NCBI GenBank assembly: GCA_028818755.1
Contig: JAPPNF010000169.1
Location: 27,373 to 91,372, forward strand
Origin: Deltaproteobacteria bacterium
GTDB taxonomy: Bacteria; Desulfobacterota; Binatia; UBA9968; JAJDTQ01
Reading direction: 5' to 3'
Length of the DNA: 64,000 nt
Positions 17,174 to 26,082 of this stretch are shown here, one piece after another. Numbering within the stretch: position 1 is the stretch's first letter; each line of letters begins with the position of its first letter. Under the pieces are notes generated by a model. The model worked only from the letters and a program-made list of their open reading frames with translations. It searched no databases and was not told the origin of the DNA. A program made the position numbers and the translations under genes.

Positions 17174-17977
17174 CTAGGCGAAGGCCTGGTCCAGGCGCGC
17201 CATGTCCTCTTCGGAAAGGCGCCAGTCCGACGCGCCGCAGTTCTCGGTGGTCCGGGAGACCTTGTCGGACTTGGGGATGGCGATGACGCCTTCGTGGGAA
17301 GTACACCAGTTGAGCGCCACTTGAGCGGCGGTCTTGCCGTTCGCTTCCGCGATCTCGTGCAGCGCCCTTGTCTCCCGCGCCGGGAACAGCCCGGGTTTGC
17401 CGGCAAGCCTGCCGCTGTCCAGCGGCGTGTAGGCGATGACGGTGACGTCGTGGCGCTGGCAATAGGGCAACAGCGTCCGCTCGATTTCGCGCCGCCGGAG
17501 GTTGTACAGCACCTGATTCGACACGATGGGATGATGGCTCAGGGCGGCCTGCGCCTCCACCAGTTCGTCGGTGGAGAAGTTGCTGACGCCGATGTAGCGG
17601 ATCCGGCCCGTATCCACCAGGGTTTCCATTGCACGCATGGTTTCCTCGATGGGAGTGTTCCGGCTCGGCCAGTGGATCTGGTAGAGGTCGATGGTGTCGA
17701 TATCGAGCCGCCGTAGGCTGGCGTCCGCGGCTCGAAGCACCTGGTCGTAACCCAGGTGGTCTCCGGACACCTTGCTGGCGACGAATACCTGCTCGCGGAT
17801 GCCGCGCACGGCCTCGCCGACGATGTCCTCGGTCCGGTACATCTCGGCCGTGTCGATCAGGTTCGCGCCCAGCTCGATGCCGTGCCGGAGAGGCTCGACT
17901 CCGCCCCGGTATTGCCACACGCCCAGGCCGACCTCGGGCACCTGGAGATCAGTGCGGCCGAGTGGTTTCGTCTTCAT
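17174..17977 (-). CDS. Aldo/keto reductase
   Basis: 267 residues, compact for the family. The catalytic tetrad is visible: Asp and Tyr in NLIDTAEMY, Lys in VFVASKVSG, His in DLYQIHWPS. The C-terminal NADPH-binding IPKSDKVSRTTEN is also present. It reduces an aldehyde or ketone with NADPH. It lies 39 bases upstream of the aminotransferase gene on the same strand, probably in one operon with it and the SDR. A perfect inverted repeat lies just upstream of its start region. Confidence 0.88.
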   Translation of the reverse strand: MKTKPLGRTDLQVPEVGLGVWQYRGGVEPLRHGIELGANLIDTAEMYRTEDIVGEAVRGIREQVFVASKVSGDHLGYDQVLRAADASLRRLDIDTIDLYQIHWPSRNTPIEETMRAMETLVDTGRIRYIGVSNFSTDELVEAQAALSHHPIVSNQVLYNLRRREIERTLLPYCQRHDVTVIAYTPLDSGRLAGKPGLFPARETRALHEIAEANGKTAAQVALNWCTSHEGVIAIPKSDKVSRTTENCGASDWRLSEEDMARLDQAFA

Positions 17978-18061
17978 CGGGTGCCTGTCGTGGGGACCGG
18001 GAGGGCCGGTTCTGCGGCCGGCAAGTCGCGCCGGACAAAGCGCATGGGCAGGAGATCAAGC

Positions 18062-18160
18062 GGCGTCCTTCGACTTCGCTTCGCTACGCTCAGGACGAAC
18101 GGGTTTGGAAATCCTGTTTCCGTTCGTCCTGAGCGTAGCGAAGCGAAGTCGAAGGACGCC
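18062..18160. repeat. Perfect 41-bp inverted repeat, family A
   Basis: Arms 18062-18102 and 18120-18160 are exact reverse complements with a 17-base loop. The core CGCTACGCTCAGGACGAACGG recurs in the elements at 28882-29020 and 42034-42180. It lies between the aldo/keto reductase and fmdB genes. It looks like a mobile, non-coding palindromic unit; an RNA copy would fold into a long hairpin. Confidence 0.92.
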
Positions 18161-18183
18161 ATTCTGCTTACTCGGACGGGCTC

Positions 18184-18486
18184 CTAGGCGGTGCTGGCGG
18201 CGCTGTCACCGGAGGATGACTTCTCCGAAGGCTTGCTCTCCTTGGACTTCCCGGAGTCCGTCGAATCCTTTCCGCCGTTGTTGTCCTGCTTGTCTCCGTT
18301 GGAACCCTTTCCGCGTCCGTAGTCGGTCACGTACCAACCGGTGCCCTTGAGTTGAAAGGACGTGTTCGAGATCAGCTTCTGTACCTTGGCCCGGCAACTC
18401 GGGCACTTCTTGAGCGGGTCTTCCGTGATCCTCTGGGTCACCTCGAACACGCCGCATTTCGAACACTGGTACTCGTAGATGGGCAT
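18184..18486 (-). CDS. FmdB-family zinc ribbon protein
   Basis: 100 residues. The N-terminus [12 protein letters not shown] with a second CPSC pair forms the zinc ribbon of the FmdB/CxxC family. The C-terminal half is a disordered, Ser/Lys/Asp-rich tail. The start at ATG 18486 is set by the family N-terminus; an upstream in-frame start would add 47 unrelated residues. FmdB was named as a regulator of formamidase genes, but the biochemical role of the family remains unclear. It is transcribed from its own promoter, divergently from the acyl-CoA dehydrogenase operon. Confidence 0.88.
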   Translation of the reverse strand: MPIYEYQCSKCGVFEVTQRITEDPLKKCPSCRAKVQKLISNTSFQLKGTGWYVTDYGRGKGSNGDKQDNNGGKDSTDSGKSKESKPSEKSSSGDSAASTA

Positions 18487-18516
18487 AGGCTGGCCTCGCG
18501 CGGGTAGGTTATCGGA

Positions 18517-18545
18517 AACATAAACACTGGTCCCGCGGTTGTCAA
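18517..18545 (-). promoter_or_regulatory. Sigma70-type promoter for the FmdB gene
   Basis: On the minus strand TTGACA (18545-18540) and TATGTT (18522-18517) are 17 bp apart, about 30 bp upstream of the FmdB start codon. Confidence 0.65.
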
Positions 18546-18608
18546 ATACGCTCTCCCGCCGCCCGGCGGTGTCGTTCGGGGCTTCGAGGCGCGGCTTCCG
18601 GGGTTGAC

Positions 18609-18638
18609 TTGACCTGCGACCGGACACGGGCTTATGTT
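18609..18638 (+). promoter_or_regulatory. Possible promoter for the acyl-CoA dehydrogenase/CoA-transferase operon
   Basis: TTGACC at 18609-18614 (overlapping a second TTGACT at 18604) and TATGTT at 18633-18638, spacing 18 bp, about 45 bp before the start codon of the first gene. Confidence 0.5.
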
Positions 18639-18683
18639 ACGAGCCATCTGACAGCCGGACCGACGCCAGCCAAGGAGGAAAGA

Positions 18684-19853
18684 ATGGATTTCGAGCTTCC
18701 CGAAGAGGTCAAGATCATCAAGAACACCATGCGTGATTTCGTCGACCGTGAGCTTATCCCGCTGGAGCGGGAGTTTCGCCCGGAGGGCGAGGAGATGCCC
18801 GAGGAGCTCTACAAGCCGCTTCAGGAAAAGGCCAAGGCCCTGGGGTTCTGGATGCTCGACATTCCCGAGGAGTACGGCGGCGCCGGTCTCGACCTGTTGA
18901 CGCGCTGCGTGATCCAGGAGGAGGTCTCCCGCACCATCTCCATCCCTTTCCGCAACAACCCGGTCTTCGGCCCGGAGGCGCGCGGCATTCTTTTCGAGCT
19001 CAACGACGAGCAGAAGGAGCGCTACCTCTACCCCGTGATCCGCGGGGAAAAGACCGCGTGCTTCGCCCAGACCGAGCCCGACGCCGGCGGCGACCCCGCG
19101 GGGATGAAGACCCGGGCGGTGCTGGACGGCGATCACTGGGTGCTGAACGGCACCAAGCGCTTCATCAGCAACGCGGGCTTCTCCGACTTCGCCCAGGTCA
19201 TGGCGGTGACCGATCCCGAGAAGCGCGCGCGGGGCGGCATCACCTGCTTCCTGGTGGACATGGACACGCCGGGCGTGACCATCGAACGCCGCTGGCCCAC
19301 CATGATGGGCGACGCGCCGTTCCAGATCCTTTTCGAGGACGCCCGCATACCCGTGGGCAACGTCGCGGGCGAGGTGGGGCAGGGCTTCCGGCTTGCCCAG
19401 GGCTGGCTCCAGGAGGGGCGCATCAAGGGCCACGGTGCGCGTTGCGTCGGCATCGCAGAGCGCGCGCTGGACATGATGATGGACTACTCGCAGATCCGTA
19501 CCACCTTCGGGCAGCCGCTGGCGGAACGGCAGGCGGTCCAGTTCATGATCGCCGACTCGGTCATGGAGCTACACATGGCGCGCAACTTGGTCTACGAATG
19601 CGCCTGGCGCCACGACCGCGGCGAGGACATCCGCAACATGGGCTACATGGTCAAGTGCGTGTGCACGGAGATGGCCAGCCGGGTGGTGGACCGCTCCATC
19701 CAGGTCCACGGCGGCATCGGCCTCACCAAGGAGTTGCCGCTGGAGTGGTGGTACCGGCAGTTGCGCAGCATCCGCATCACCGAGGGCGCCACCGAGGTGC
19801 TGCGCTGGCGCATGGCCCAGAACCTCTTGCGCGCCCGCGCCAAGGGTCAATGA
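18684..19853 (+). CDS. Acyl-CoA dehydrogenase
   Basis: 389 residues with the full alpha-beta-alpha layout of the family. FAD-contact segments CFAQTEPDAGGD and FISNAGFSDF, the R-x-x-FGQPLAERQAVQ helix and the catalytic-base region ITEGATEVLRWRMA are present. It would introduce an alpha,beta double bond into an acyl-CoA, passing electrons to ETF. The start at ATG 18684 follows AAGGAGGAAAG. Its stop overlaps the next gene's start (ATGA), so it is translationally coupled to two CoA-transferases that probably make its substrate. Confidence 0.93.
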   Translation: MDFELPEEVKIIKNTMRDFVDRELIPLEREFRPEGEEMPEELYKPLQEKAKALGFWMLDIPEEYGGAGLDLLTRCVIQEEVSRTISIPFRNNPVFGPEARGILFELNDEQKERYLYPVIRGEKTACFAQTEPDAGGDPAGMKTRAVLDGDHWVLNGTKRFISNAGFSDFAQVMAVTDPEKRARGGITCFLVDMDTPGVTIERRWPTMMGDAPFQILFEDARIPVGNVAGEVGQGFRLAQGWLQEGRIKGHGARCVGIAERALDMMMDYSQIRTTFGQPLAERQAVQFMIADSVMELHMARNLVYECAWRHDRGEDIRNMGYMVKCVCTEMASRVVDRSIQVHGGIGLTKELPLEWWYRQLRSIRITEGATEVLRWRMAQNLLRARAKGQ

Positions 19854-21049
19854 GCGGAGAGTCGCTGCTTCCCTCGGGCTTCCGGGTGCTGGACCTCGGC
19901 ACCGCCATGGGGGCCTTCTGCGGCAAGGTGCTGGCGGACCTCGGCATGGACGTGGTCAAGGTCGAGCCGCCGTCGGGGGACGACCTCCGCAACGAGCCGC
20001 CCTTCGCCAGGGGCCGGAACAACCGCGAGGGCAGCCTCCGGTTCGCCTACTTCAACTCCGGCAAGCGCGGCATCACCCTGGATCTCGGGCGTGAGACAGG
20101 TCGCAGCATCCTTCTGGACCTGGTGGAGCGGGCGGACGTGGTCATCGACAGCCATGACCCCGGCTACCTCGAAGACCTGGGGATCGGCTACGGGGAGATG
20201 GTGGCGCGCCGCCCCAAACTGGTGCTGGTTTCCATCTCCGCCTTCGGGCAGGACGGACCTTACCGCGACTACCGGGCGCCGGACCTGGTGGCCAACGCCA
20301 TGGGCGGGCTGCTCTTCATCAGCGGCGACCCCAGCATGACCCCGTGCGTTCCCCCCGGCGGCCAGTCCTACGTCTACACCTGTCTCTACTCCGCCCTGGG
20401 CGCCCTGCTGGCGCTCTGGCAGCGCGAGACCAAGGGCGTGGGCGCCCACATTGACGCCTCGGTGCAGGCCAGCATGGCTCTCCACGAGCACGTTGCCTTT
20501 ACCTGGTCGTCCGAGGGCCGGCTCATGAAGCGCGCCGGCAGCCAGCACCAGCACGTGGCCCCGGCCAACCTGTTCCCGTGCAAGGACGGCTGGATTTCGT
20601 TCTTCGCCACCCAGCGGCACTGGCCCATCTTCCTGGACATGTGGGAGGGGCACCCGACGGAGTTGGACGACCCGGAGCTGATCGACAACGCCAAGCGCCG
20701 CGCGGCCGCGGACTGGCTCAATCCCATGGTGGCGTCGTTCACCTCCCAATACGGCAAGGAGGAGCTGTCCGTGCTGCTTCAGAAGCACGGCCTGCCGGCG
20801 CTGCCGGTGAACTCGCCGCGGGACTTCATGGAGGACCCGCATATCGTCGAGCGGGGTTTCTTCGGTACGGTGGAGCACCCGGTCCTCGGCTCCTTCTCCC
20901 AGCCGGGAGTGCCGTTCCTGCTGGACGGAGAACGCCGGGGCCCCCGGCCCGCGCCGATGCTGGGCCAGCACAACGCGGAGGTTCTCGGCAGCGACCTCGG
21001 GCTGAGCGAGGAGGACATGGGGGTGTTGGCCGCGGAGGGAGTCATCTGA
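19850..21049 (+). CDS. Family III (CaiB/BaiF) CoA-transferase, subunit 1 of a pair
   Basis: 399 residues, family length. Recognisable features are the N-terminal VLDLGTAMGAFCGKVLADLG and VVKVEPP, then FNSGKRGITLDL, and ISAFGQDGP. At the position of the catalytic Asp of formyl-CoA transferase (VDVSMQD) it reads IDASVQAS, so Asp is replaced by Ala207 and covalent catalysis through that residue is not possible. It overlaps both neighbours by 1-4 bases, and the next gene is a second CoA-transferase. This is the arrangement of a heteromeric enzyme such as benzylsuccinate CoA-transferase, where only one subunit need be catalytic. Confidence 0.88.
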   Translation: MSGESLLPSGFRVLDLGTAMGAFCGKVLADLGMDVVKVEPPSGDDLRNEPPFARGRNNREGSLRFAYFNSGKRGITLDLGRETGRSILLDLVERADVVIDSHDPGYLEDLGIGYGEMVARRPKLVLVSISAFGQDGPYRDYRAPDLVANAMGGLLFISGDPSMTPCVPPGGQSYVYTCLYSALGALLALWQRETKGVGAHIDASVQASMALHEHVAFTWSSEGRLMKRAGSQHQHVAPANLFPCKDGWISFFATQRHWPIFLDMWEGHPTELDDPELIDNAKRRAAADWLNPMVASFTSQYGKEELSVLLQKHGLPALPVNSPRDFMEDPHIVERGFFGTVEHPVLGSFSQPGVPFLLDGERRGPRPAPMLGQHNAEVLGSDLGLSEEDMGVLAAEGVI

Positions 21050-22263
21050 TGTCCAGTCCCAACCGGATTCTCGAAGGCGTCCGCATCATCGCGTTCACCA
21101 CCGGGTACGCCGGCCCCTATGCCGGCCGGCTGCTGGCGCAGTACGGCGCCGAGGTCATCAAGGTGGAGTCCTTTCCAGGCGGGCTCGACACCTTCAGACA
21201 TTACGGCGCGGAGGGCGACATCAATGCCGCGCCGCGCTTCATCGAGTGCAACCTGGCCATCCGGTCCATGACCGTCAACATCAAGCACGACGACGGCAAG
21301 CGGATCATCAAGGAGCTGGCGGCCAAGTCCAACGCGGTGCTGGTGAACTTCCGGCCCCAGGTGCTGGGCCGGCTCGGGCTCGGCGACGACGAGCTCAGGA
21401 AGGTCAACCCCGCCATCATCATTCTCAAGCTGCCGGGGCTGGGCGAGACCGGACCCAAGAACTGGTACGGCACCTGGGGGTTCAATCTCAACTCCTTCAG
21501 CGGCATGACCTACCTCTGGAACCATCCCGGACAGGACCGCCCCATCGGCAGCCAGGGCGTCTATCCCGACCATCTCGGCTTCATCTCCGCGCCCACCATC
21601 ATGATGGCCGCGCTGCTGCGCCAGAAGCTCACCGGCAAGGGCTGCTCCATCGACGTGTCCCAGGGCGAGGTGACCGCCTATACCCTGGGCACCAGCTACC
21701 TGGAGTCCAGCATCAACGGCGTCGACCCCCAGCCCCAGGGGAACCGGAGCCTCACCGCGGCCCCCCACGGCTGTTATCGCTGCCAGGGCGACGAGCGCTG
21801 GTGCGTGGTGTCGGTGAACAGCGACGAAGAGTGGCGGAGCCTGTGCGGCGTCATGGGCAACGAGGCGCTGGCGGGCGACAGCCGCTTCGCCACCTGCGTC
21901 GAGCGGCGCCGCCATGCCGACGAGCTGGACGCCATCATTTCCGACTGGCTCGCCACGCAGACCGTCGAGGACGTCGCCCACCGCCTGCAGGCCGCCGGGG
22001 TACCGGCCGGGGTGGTGCAGAACGGCACCGACCTCTGCAACGACCCCCAACTCCGCCACCGGGACTACTTCCAGAAATACCAAGACTCCCCCATCGGCCC
22101 CTTCGAGCTGCCCCGCGGCGGGATCATCTTCAGGGACATGCCGGAGGAGGAGATCCCCATCACCCCGCCGCTCGGTGAGCACACCGAGCAGGTCATGCGC
22201 GACGTGCTGGGCTACGACGCCGCCGCCATCGTGAAGTGGAAAGAGGAGGGGGTGCTGGCGTAG
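21049..22263 (+). CDS. Family III (CaiB/BaiF) CoA-transferase, subunit 2 of a pair
   Basis: 404 residues. Family landmarks: IIAFTTGYAGPYAGRLLAQYGAEVIKVE, VNIKHDDGKRIIKELAAKS, and LGRLGLGDDEL. In the catalytic segment (IDVSQGEVTA) Glu207 takes the place of Asp. The start ATG overlaps the previous stop (TGATG), so the two subunits are made at equal ratio. The sequence resembles the C-terminal half of the fused CoA-transferase at 36961-39417, including the same QGE variant. A heterodimer with the previous gene is inferred; substrate unknown. Confidence 0.88.
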   Translation: MSSPNRILEGVRIIAFTTGYAGPYAGRLLAQYGAEVIKVESFPGGLDTFRHYGAEGDINAAPRFIECNLAIRSMTVNIKHDDGKRIIKELAAKSNAVLVNFRPQVLGRLGLGDDELRKVNPAIIILKLPGLGETGPKNWYGTWGFNLNSFSGMTYLWNHPGQDRPIGSQGVYPDHLGFISAPTIMMAALLRQKLTGKGCSIDVSQGEVTAYTLGTSYLESSINGVDPQPQGNRSLTAAPHGCYRCQGDERWCVVSVNSDEEWRSLCGVMGNEALAGDSRFATCVERRRHADELDAIISDWLATQTVEDVAHRLQAAGVPAGVVQNGTDLCNDPQLRHRDYFQKYQDSPIGPFELPRGGIIFRDMPEEEIPITPPLGEHTEQVMRDVLGYDAAAIVKWKEEGVLA

Positions 22264-22400
22264 GGGCCTCCTCGGGCCCGGGACCCACCGTCCCGGGAAG
22301 TGACTGCGGCAACACCAACGACGTAACCGGACTCTCCAGGTCTTGAGAGGGAACACGGAGTGGGTCGCGGTCTATCAGAAGAAAGGAGTGGACGAGTATC

Positions 22401-22763
22401 GTGTTTTGGCGTCGCAAGAACAAGAAGGTGGACGAGCAGGTTGTGCTCTACCCGTGGGTGGCGTGGTCCGAACAAGACACGGCGGAGGCGAAGGAGACCA
22501 TCAGGGCCGTATTCGACAAGGAGCCGCGGGAGCTTGACAGCGGCGAGGCCAGCACGGTGCTGGTCATGATCCAGTCGAACCGTGAGGGCGGCATGGCTGG
22601 AACGCTCGTGGATGGGGCGATGGCCGAAACATTCATGAAGGATGAGGGCATCTCCATGGACCCTGATGCGCAGGACCCATCGGGCCGGCTGCGCTATCCG
22701 GAGATCGTGCGGAAAATCGGCTTCTCCCAGGAAGTCATGGATGAGTTGAAGATAGGTTTTTGA
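22401..22763 (+). CDS. Hypothetical protein, 120 residues
   Basis: Starts at GTG 22401 with AAAGGAG about 12 bases upstream. The N-terminus is strongly basic (FWRRKNKKVDEQ); the rest is acidic and soluble, with no Cys and no predicted membrane segment. I do not recognise a family. Codon usage fits the neighbourhood (third-position GC-rich), which supports coding. Its last 29 bases overlap the end of the convergent methyltransferase gene. Confidence 0.5.
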   Translation: MFWRRKNKKVDEQVVLYPWVAWSEQDTAEAKETIRAVFDKEPRELDSGEASTVLVMIQSNREGGMAGTLVDGAMAETFMKDEGISMDPDAQDPSGRLRYPEIVRKIGFSQEVMDELKIGF

Positions 22764-23502
22764 TCGCGCGGGCCACGAAGAACGCGTAGCCGTAGCAGTC
22801 CGAGTACGCCTTCCAGATGTCGATCTCGCGCTGGCACTGATCGGCCAGTTCCTGCGCCTCGGGGCGGCCGGGGTGGCGCGCCCGAAACGCGGTCACGTTC
22901 CGCTCGAGCGGTCGGTAGTAGTCGTCCCACCATGCCGACCGCGGCAGCATGAAGTGGCCCACCGTCTCGTACCCGCACGCGTCGATGGCGGTCAGGAGGG
23001 CCGCCGTATCGCGTATCGCGGGGTATTCCTGTTCCCAGAACCAGACGCATTCCGCCGGCGGGTCGGGTTTCGTCCAGCAGACCTCGGTAAACGCCACATG
23101 CCCACCACGCACGAGCAGGCGGCGCCAGTCGCACAGGGATGCCTCGACACCCGTATTGTAGATGGCGCTTTCGCACCAGATCAGGTCGAACGAGGCGTCC
23201 GCGAAATCGAGGCTTTGCATGTCGGCGACACGCGCCTCCACGCGCTCGGCGAAACCAAGGCGGCGGGCTTCGCGGTTCAACTCGTCGACGAACGGCGGAT
23301 GGTTGTCAATGGCGACGATGCGGGCAGGGGAGTTCTGCGCGAGGACCCGTGTCTGCCGGCCGGTTCCGCAGCCGATGTCGAGAATACGGGTATCGGGCCC
23401 GATGCCGGGAACCAGGGAGAGGGCCCGGATCGTGCTGGCGACATCGCCGGGTCCCTGCTGCGGCAACCCGCTGAACAACTCGAAGAACAGTGCTGTCGTC
23501 AA
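22735..23502 (-). CDS. Class I SAM-dependent methyltransferase
   Basis: 255 residues. SAM motif I is ILDIGCGTGRQT (near residue 49), followed by VAIDNHPPFVDEL and the acidic FDLIWCESAIYN post-motif. Two C-terminal helices carry many aromatic residues (WWDDYYRPLE). The start is taken as TTG 23502, which overlaps the upstream dehydratase stop as TTGA; no ATG is available near the conserved N-terminus. Target unknown; ubiquinone/menaquinone-type and small-molecule methyltransferases share this shape. Confidence 0.82.
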   Translation of the reverse strand: MTTALFFELFSGLPQQGPGDVASTIRALSLVPGIGPDTRILDIGCGTGRQTRVLAQNSPARIVAIDNHPPFVDELNREARRLGFAERVEARVADMQSLDFADASFDLIWCESAIYNTGVEASLCDWRRLLVRGGHVAFTEVCWTKPDPPAECVWFWEQEYPAIRDTAALLTAIDACGYETVGHFMLPRSAWWDDYYRPLERNVTAFRARHPGRPEAQELADQCQREIDIWKAYSDCYGYAFFVARAIKNLSSTHP

Positions 23503-24542
23503 CCCGACTCCCGGGGGGCGTTGTCCAGGGCGGCCCGCAACTGCGGGATCGAGATGTTTCCGCCGCTCATCACGAGGGCGATCCTCTTCCCGCGCAGCCG
23601 CTCCCGGACCTTCAACGCTCCGGCCAAAGAGGCGGCGCCCGCCTGCTCCGTCAGGTTGTGGGTCTTTTCGAGGCACAGCACGATCGCCTGTTCCAGCTCC
23701 GTGTCGGTTACGAGGACGAAGTCGTCCAGCAGGTCCCTCAGGATGCCGTTGGTCATCTCGTAACCGGAACCGGTTGCAAGGCCCTCGGCAATGGTCCGCA
23801 TGGGCGATTCGACGATCCGGCCTTCCTTCCACGACAGCCAAGCGGCCTGGGCCTGCGCGGACTGGACGCCCAACACCTGGATGTCCGGATTGACCGTCTT
23901 GGCGACGATGCAGGCGCCGCACGCACCGCTGCCGCCGCCAATGGGGGTCACGATGACCTGCACATCCGGCAGGTCTTCGAGGATCTCCAGTGCGACCGTG
24001 CCGACGCCGGCGATCAGGTGGGGCTCGTTGGCGGAGTGGATGAAGCGGTACCCCCGCTCGCGCGCCAGCCGCTCGGCATGGGCGAGGCAATCGTCGAAGA
24101 CCGCGCCGTGGAAGATGACGTTGGCGCCGAGGTTCCGCATCGACTCGACCTTGCCCGGGTTGGCGCCTTCGGGCGCGACGATGGCGGCCTCGACTCCGAA
24201 GACACCGGCGGCGTAGGCGATGGATTGTCCGTGGTTGCCCGTGGACGCCGCGGTCACGCCGCGACGCTTCTCGTCGTCCGAGAGCTGGGAAATCAGATTG
24301 ACGCCGCCCCGCACCTTGAAGGCCCCCAGGCGCTGGTGGTTCTCGTGTTTGACGTAGACCTCTGCGTCCAGGAGGCGGTCCAGGGACAGGTAACGGTGAA
24401 GCGGGGTCCTGGTCACATGCGGGGCGGTGCGGCGGCTCGCCCCGATGACGTCCTGCAACGTGGGTCGCTCGAACGTGTCCACCCGGCCTGTCAATAAACT
24501 GTCCCTGTTACCTTCCATTGGTCTACCGTGACTCATGGCCAT
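23499..24542 (-). CDS. Threonine dehydratase-like PLP enzyme (fold type II)
   Basis: 347 residues if started at ATG 24542; ATGs at 24536 and 24518 are alternatives and none has a well-placed ribosome binding site. The Schiff-base Lys is in RLGAFKVRGG, the phosphate-binding loop is ASTGNHGQ and GGGSG, and the C-terminus holds MSGGNIS. It lacks the ACT-type regulatory domain of the biosynthetic IlvA, so a catabolic threonine/serine dehydratase, serine racemase or hydroxyaspartate-type lyase is likely. Coupled to the methyltransferase by a 4-base overlap. Confidence 0.85.
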   Translation of the reverse strand: MAMSHGRPMEGNRDSLLTGRVDTFERPTLQDVIGASRRTAPHVTRTPLHRYLSLDRLLDAEVYVKHENHQRLGAFKVRGGVNLISQLSDDEKRRGVTAASTGNHGQSIAYAAGVFGVEAAIVAPEGANPGKVESMRNLGANVIFHGAVFDDCLAHAERLARERGYRFIHSANEPHLIAGVGTVALEILEDLPDVQVIVTPIGGGSGACGACIVAKTVNPDIQVLGVQSAQAQAAWLSWKEGRIVESPMRTIAEGLATGSGYEMTNGILRDLLDDFVLVTDTELEQAIVLCLEKTHNLTEQAGAASLAGALKVRERLRGKRIALVMSGGNISIPQLRAALDNAPRESG

Positions 24543-24671
24543 TCAATTGCGTTGTGTCCACAATTCCTCCTTTCGCCACCGGTTGCAATGATCTGGTGCG
24601 CGGAATGGGACCATCGTCGAAGTTTCGTTGTGCCTTGTCTTTCCCCGGACGGTTGGATAGGCAGGGAAATC

Positions 24672-25742
24672 ATGGCGCTGTTCCTGACCAACGAGGAAGT
24701 GGAGCGGCTTGTCACCGTCGAGGACGCCATCGAGGTGCTGGAGCCGACTTTCGCCGACCTCGGTGCCGGCCGGTTGTCCAGCCGTCCGCGCACGCTCAAC
24801 TATACCGGTCTTGGCGATGGCGAGTTCTATCTTTATTCCTGCATGGATGCCTCGGTGCCGCGATTCGGAGTGCATTTGATCAGGATGACCTCGGAACACC
24901 TGTCGCGCAAGGTAGTGAAGGGTGTTCCCCGGCGTTACCAGATCCCCAATCCCGCGGGCAAGTTCTCCGGCCTGATCATCATGTTCAGCATCGAGGACCA
25001 CGCGCCGCTGGCGATGTTTCAGGACGCGGTGCTCAACCGTACCATGATCGGCGCTACCAGCGGGATTGCCGCCAAGTACCTGAGCCGGGCCGACAGCGAT
25101 GTGATGGCATTATTGGGCGCGGGATGGCTGGCTCCGACTCAGGTGATCGGCCATTGCGCCGTGCGGCCGATCCGGGAAATTCAGGTCTACTGCCCGACCG
25201 AAGAGCACAAGCTCCGGCTGTGCGAGGCCATGGAGGGAAGGGTCGACGCCAAACTCATCCCGATGGGCAGCACCGAAGAGGCGGTTAGGGGCGCCGACAT
25301 CATCGCCTGCGCCACCAACTCCTACGAGCCGGTGTTCGACGGCGCCATGCTCAAGCCCGGCCACTACGTCGGCTCCCTCCAGGTGGGAGAGCTGGACGAC
25401 CTCACCCACGAGACCGCCGACACCATCACCGCGCGAGCCCGAGAGCCGGCCACCATCTGGCACATGAAGACCGGCGAGGTGCCGGCCGATCAGTTATGGC
25501 TGGAGCGCTGGAAGCCCCACTGGAACCACAAGCTAAAGTTCCTGGGCGAGATTGTCGAAGGCCTCGACCAGGGTCGCACCCGCGACGACGACATCACGCT
25601 CTTCGGCGGCGTCGGCACCGGACCCTCCAGCGGGCTCGGCCTCCAGTACATTCCCGCCTGGGTCGCCTACCAGCGCGCACGCGAGCAGGGCATCGGCTTC
25701 GAGATACCGGACGAATTGTTCCTTCAGGACGTGCACCCCTAA
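24672..25742 (+). CDS. Ornithine cyclodeaminase/mu-crystallin family protein
   Basis: 356 residues. NAD-binding glycine motif LLGAGWLAPTQ, upstream TSGIAAKYL, and a Rossmann strand IREIQVYCPTEEHK are typical. Start at ATG 24672 chosen because the preceding in-frame codons do not match the family. Members of this family are imine reductases, alanine dehydrogenases or cyclodeaminases. The C-terminus has an unusual Trp-rich stretch (WLERWKPHWNHK) and GGVGTGPSSGLG. Divergent from the threonine dehydratase-like gene, with about 130 bases between them. A second member of the family is at 48201-49139. Confidence 0.85.
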   Translation: MALFLTNEEVERLVTVEDAIEVLEPTFADLGAGRLSSRPRTLNYTGLGDGEFYLYSCMDASVPRFGVHLIRMTSEHLSRKVVKGVPRRYQIPNPAGKFSGLIIMFSIEDHAPLAMFQDAVLNRTMIGATSGIAAKYLSRADSDVMALLGAGWLAPTQVIGHCAVRPIREIQVYCPTEEHKLRLCEAMEGRVDAKLIPMGSTEEAVRGADIIACATNSYEPVFDGAMLKPGHYVGSLQVGELDDLTHETADTITARAREPATIWHMKTGEVPADQLWLERWKPHWNHKLKFLGEIVEGLDQGRTRDDDITLFGGVGTGPSSGLGLQYIPAWVAYQRAREQGIGFEIPDELFLQDVHP

Positions 25743-25773
25743 ACCAGCCCCTTCGAGGGATGTGTCGTGGCAT

Positions 25774-26022
25774 CTACCACGCTTCCTTACCGGTTGGCGG
25801 TCCCCAGTCGACTTCTTCGGGCTTGTGGTCCTTGGGTATTCTTGACAGAAGGTCCTTTAAGTCATGTCTGCCACGGACCATGGACACGGGCTGAACGATA
25901 ATCCGGCCTTCTCTGACAGATACGTCCACTTCGTCGCCAACGTGAATTCCGGCCTCAATCAATAGGGCTTTCGTCAACCGAAGCCCTTGGCCGTTTCCCC
26001 ACTTCTGAACCTTGCTCAACAT
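25774..26022 (-). CDS. MazE/AbrB-family antitoxin-like DNA-binding protein
   Basis: 82 residues. The swapped-hairpin AbrB fold is recognisable (KVQKWGNGQGLRLTKALLIEAG...VGDEVDVSVREGRIIV). Residues 45-82 form a tail (DLKDLLSRIPKDH...EVDWGPPTG) like those that wrap MazF toxins. No mazF-like or PIN gene is adjacent; the next gene upstream, 60 bases away, is an AAA ATPase. It is either an orphan antitoxin or a transcriptional regulator of that gene. Confidence 0.82.
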   Translation of the reverse strand: MLSKVQKWGNGQGLRLTKALLIEAGIHVGDEVDVSVREGRIIVQPVSMVRGRHDLKDLLSRIPKDHKPEEVDWGPPTGKEAW

Positions 26023-26082
26023 ACGCCACCTCCAGCCACATATATTTGCAGTGTCAACTTCATCGGATCGACTGTCTGACGG

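Noticed and set aside
15437..17716. Long plus-strand open frame opposite the aminotransferase and aldo/keto reductase
   Set aside because: The minus strand carries clear enzyme motifs; the plus translation is compositionally biased and has no recognisable domain.
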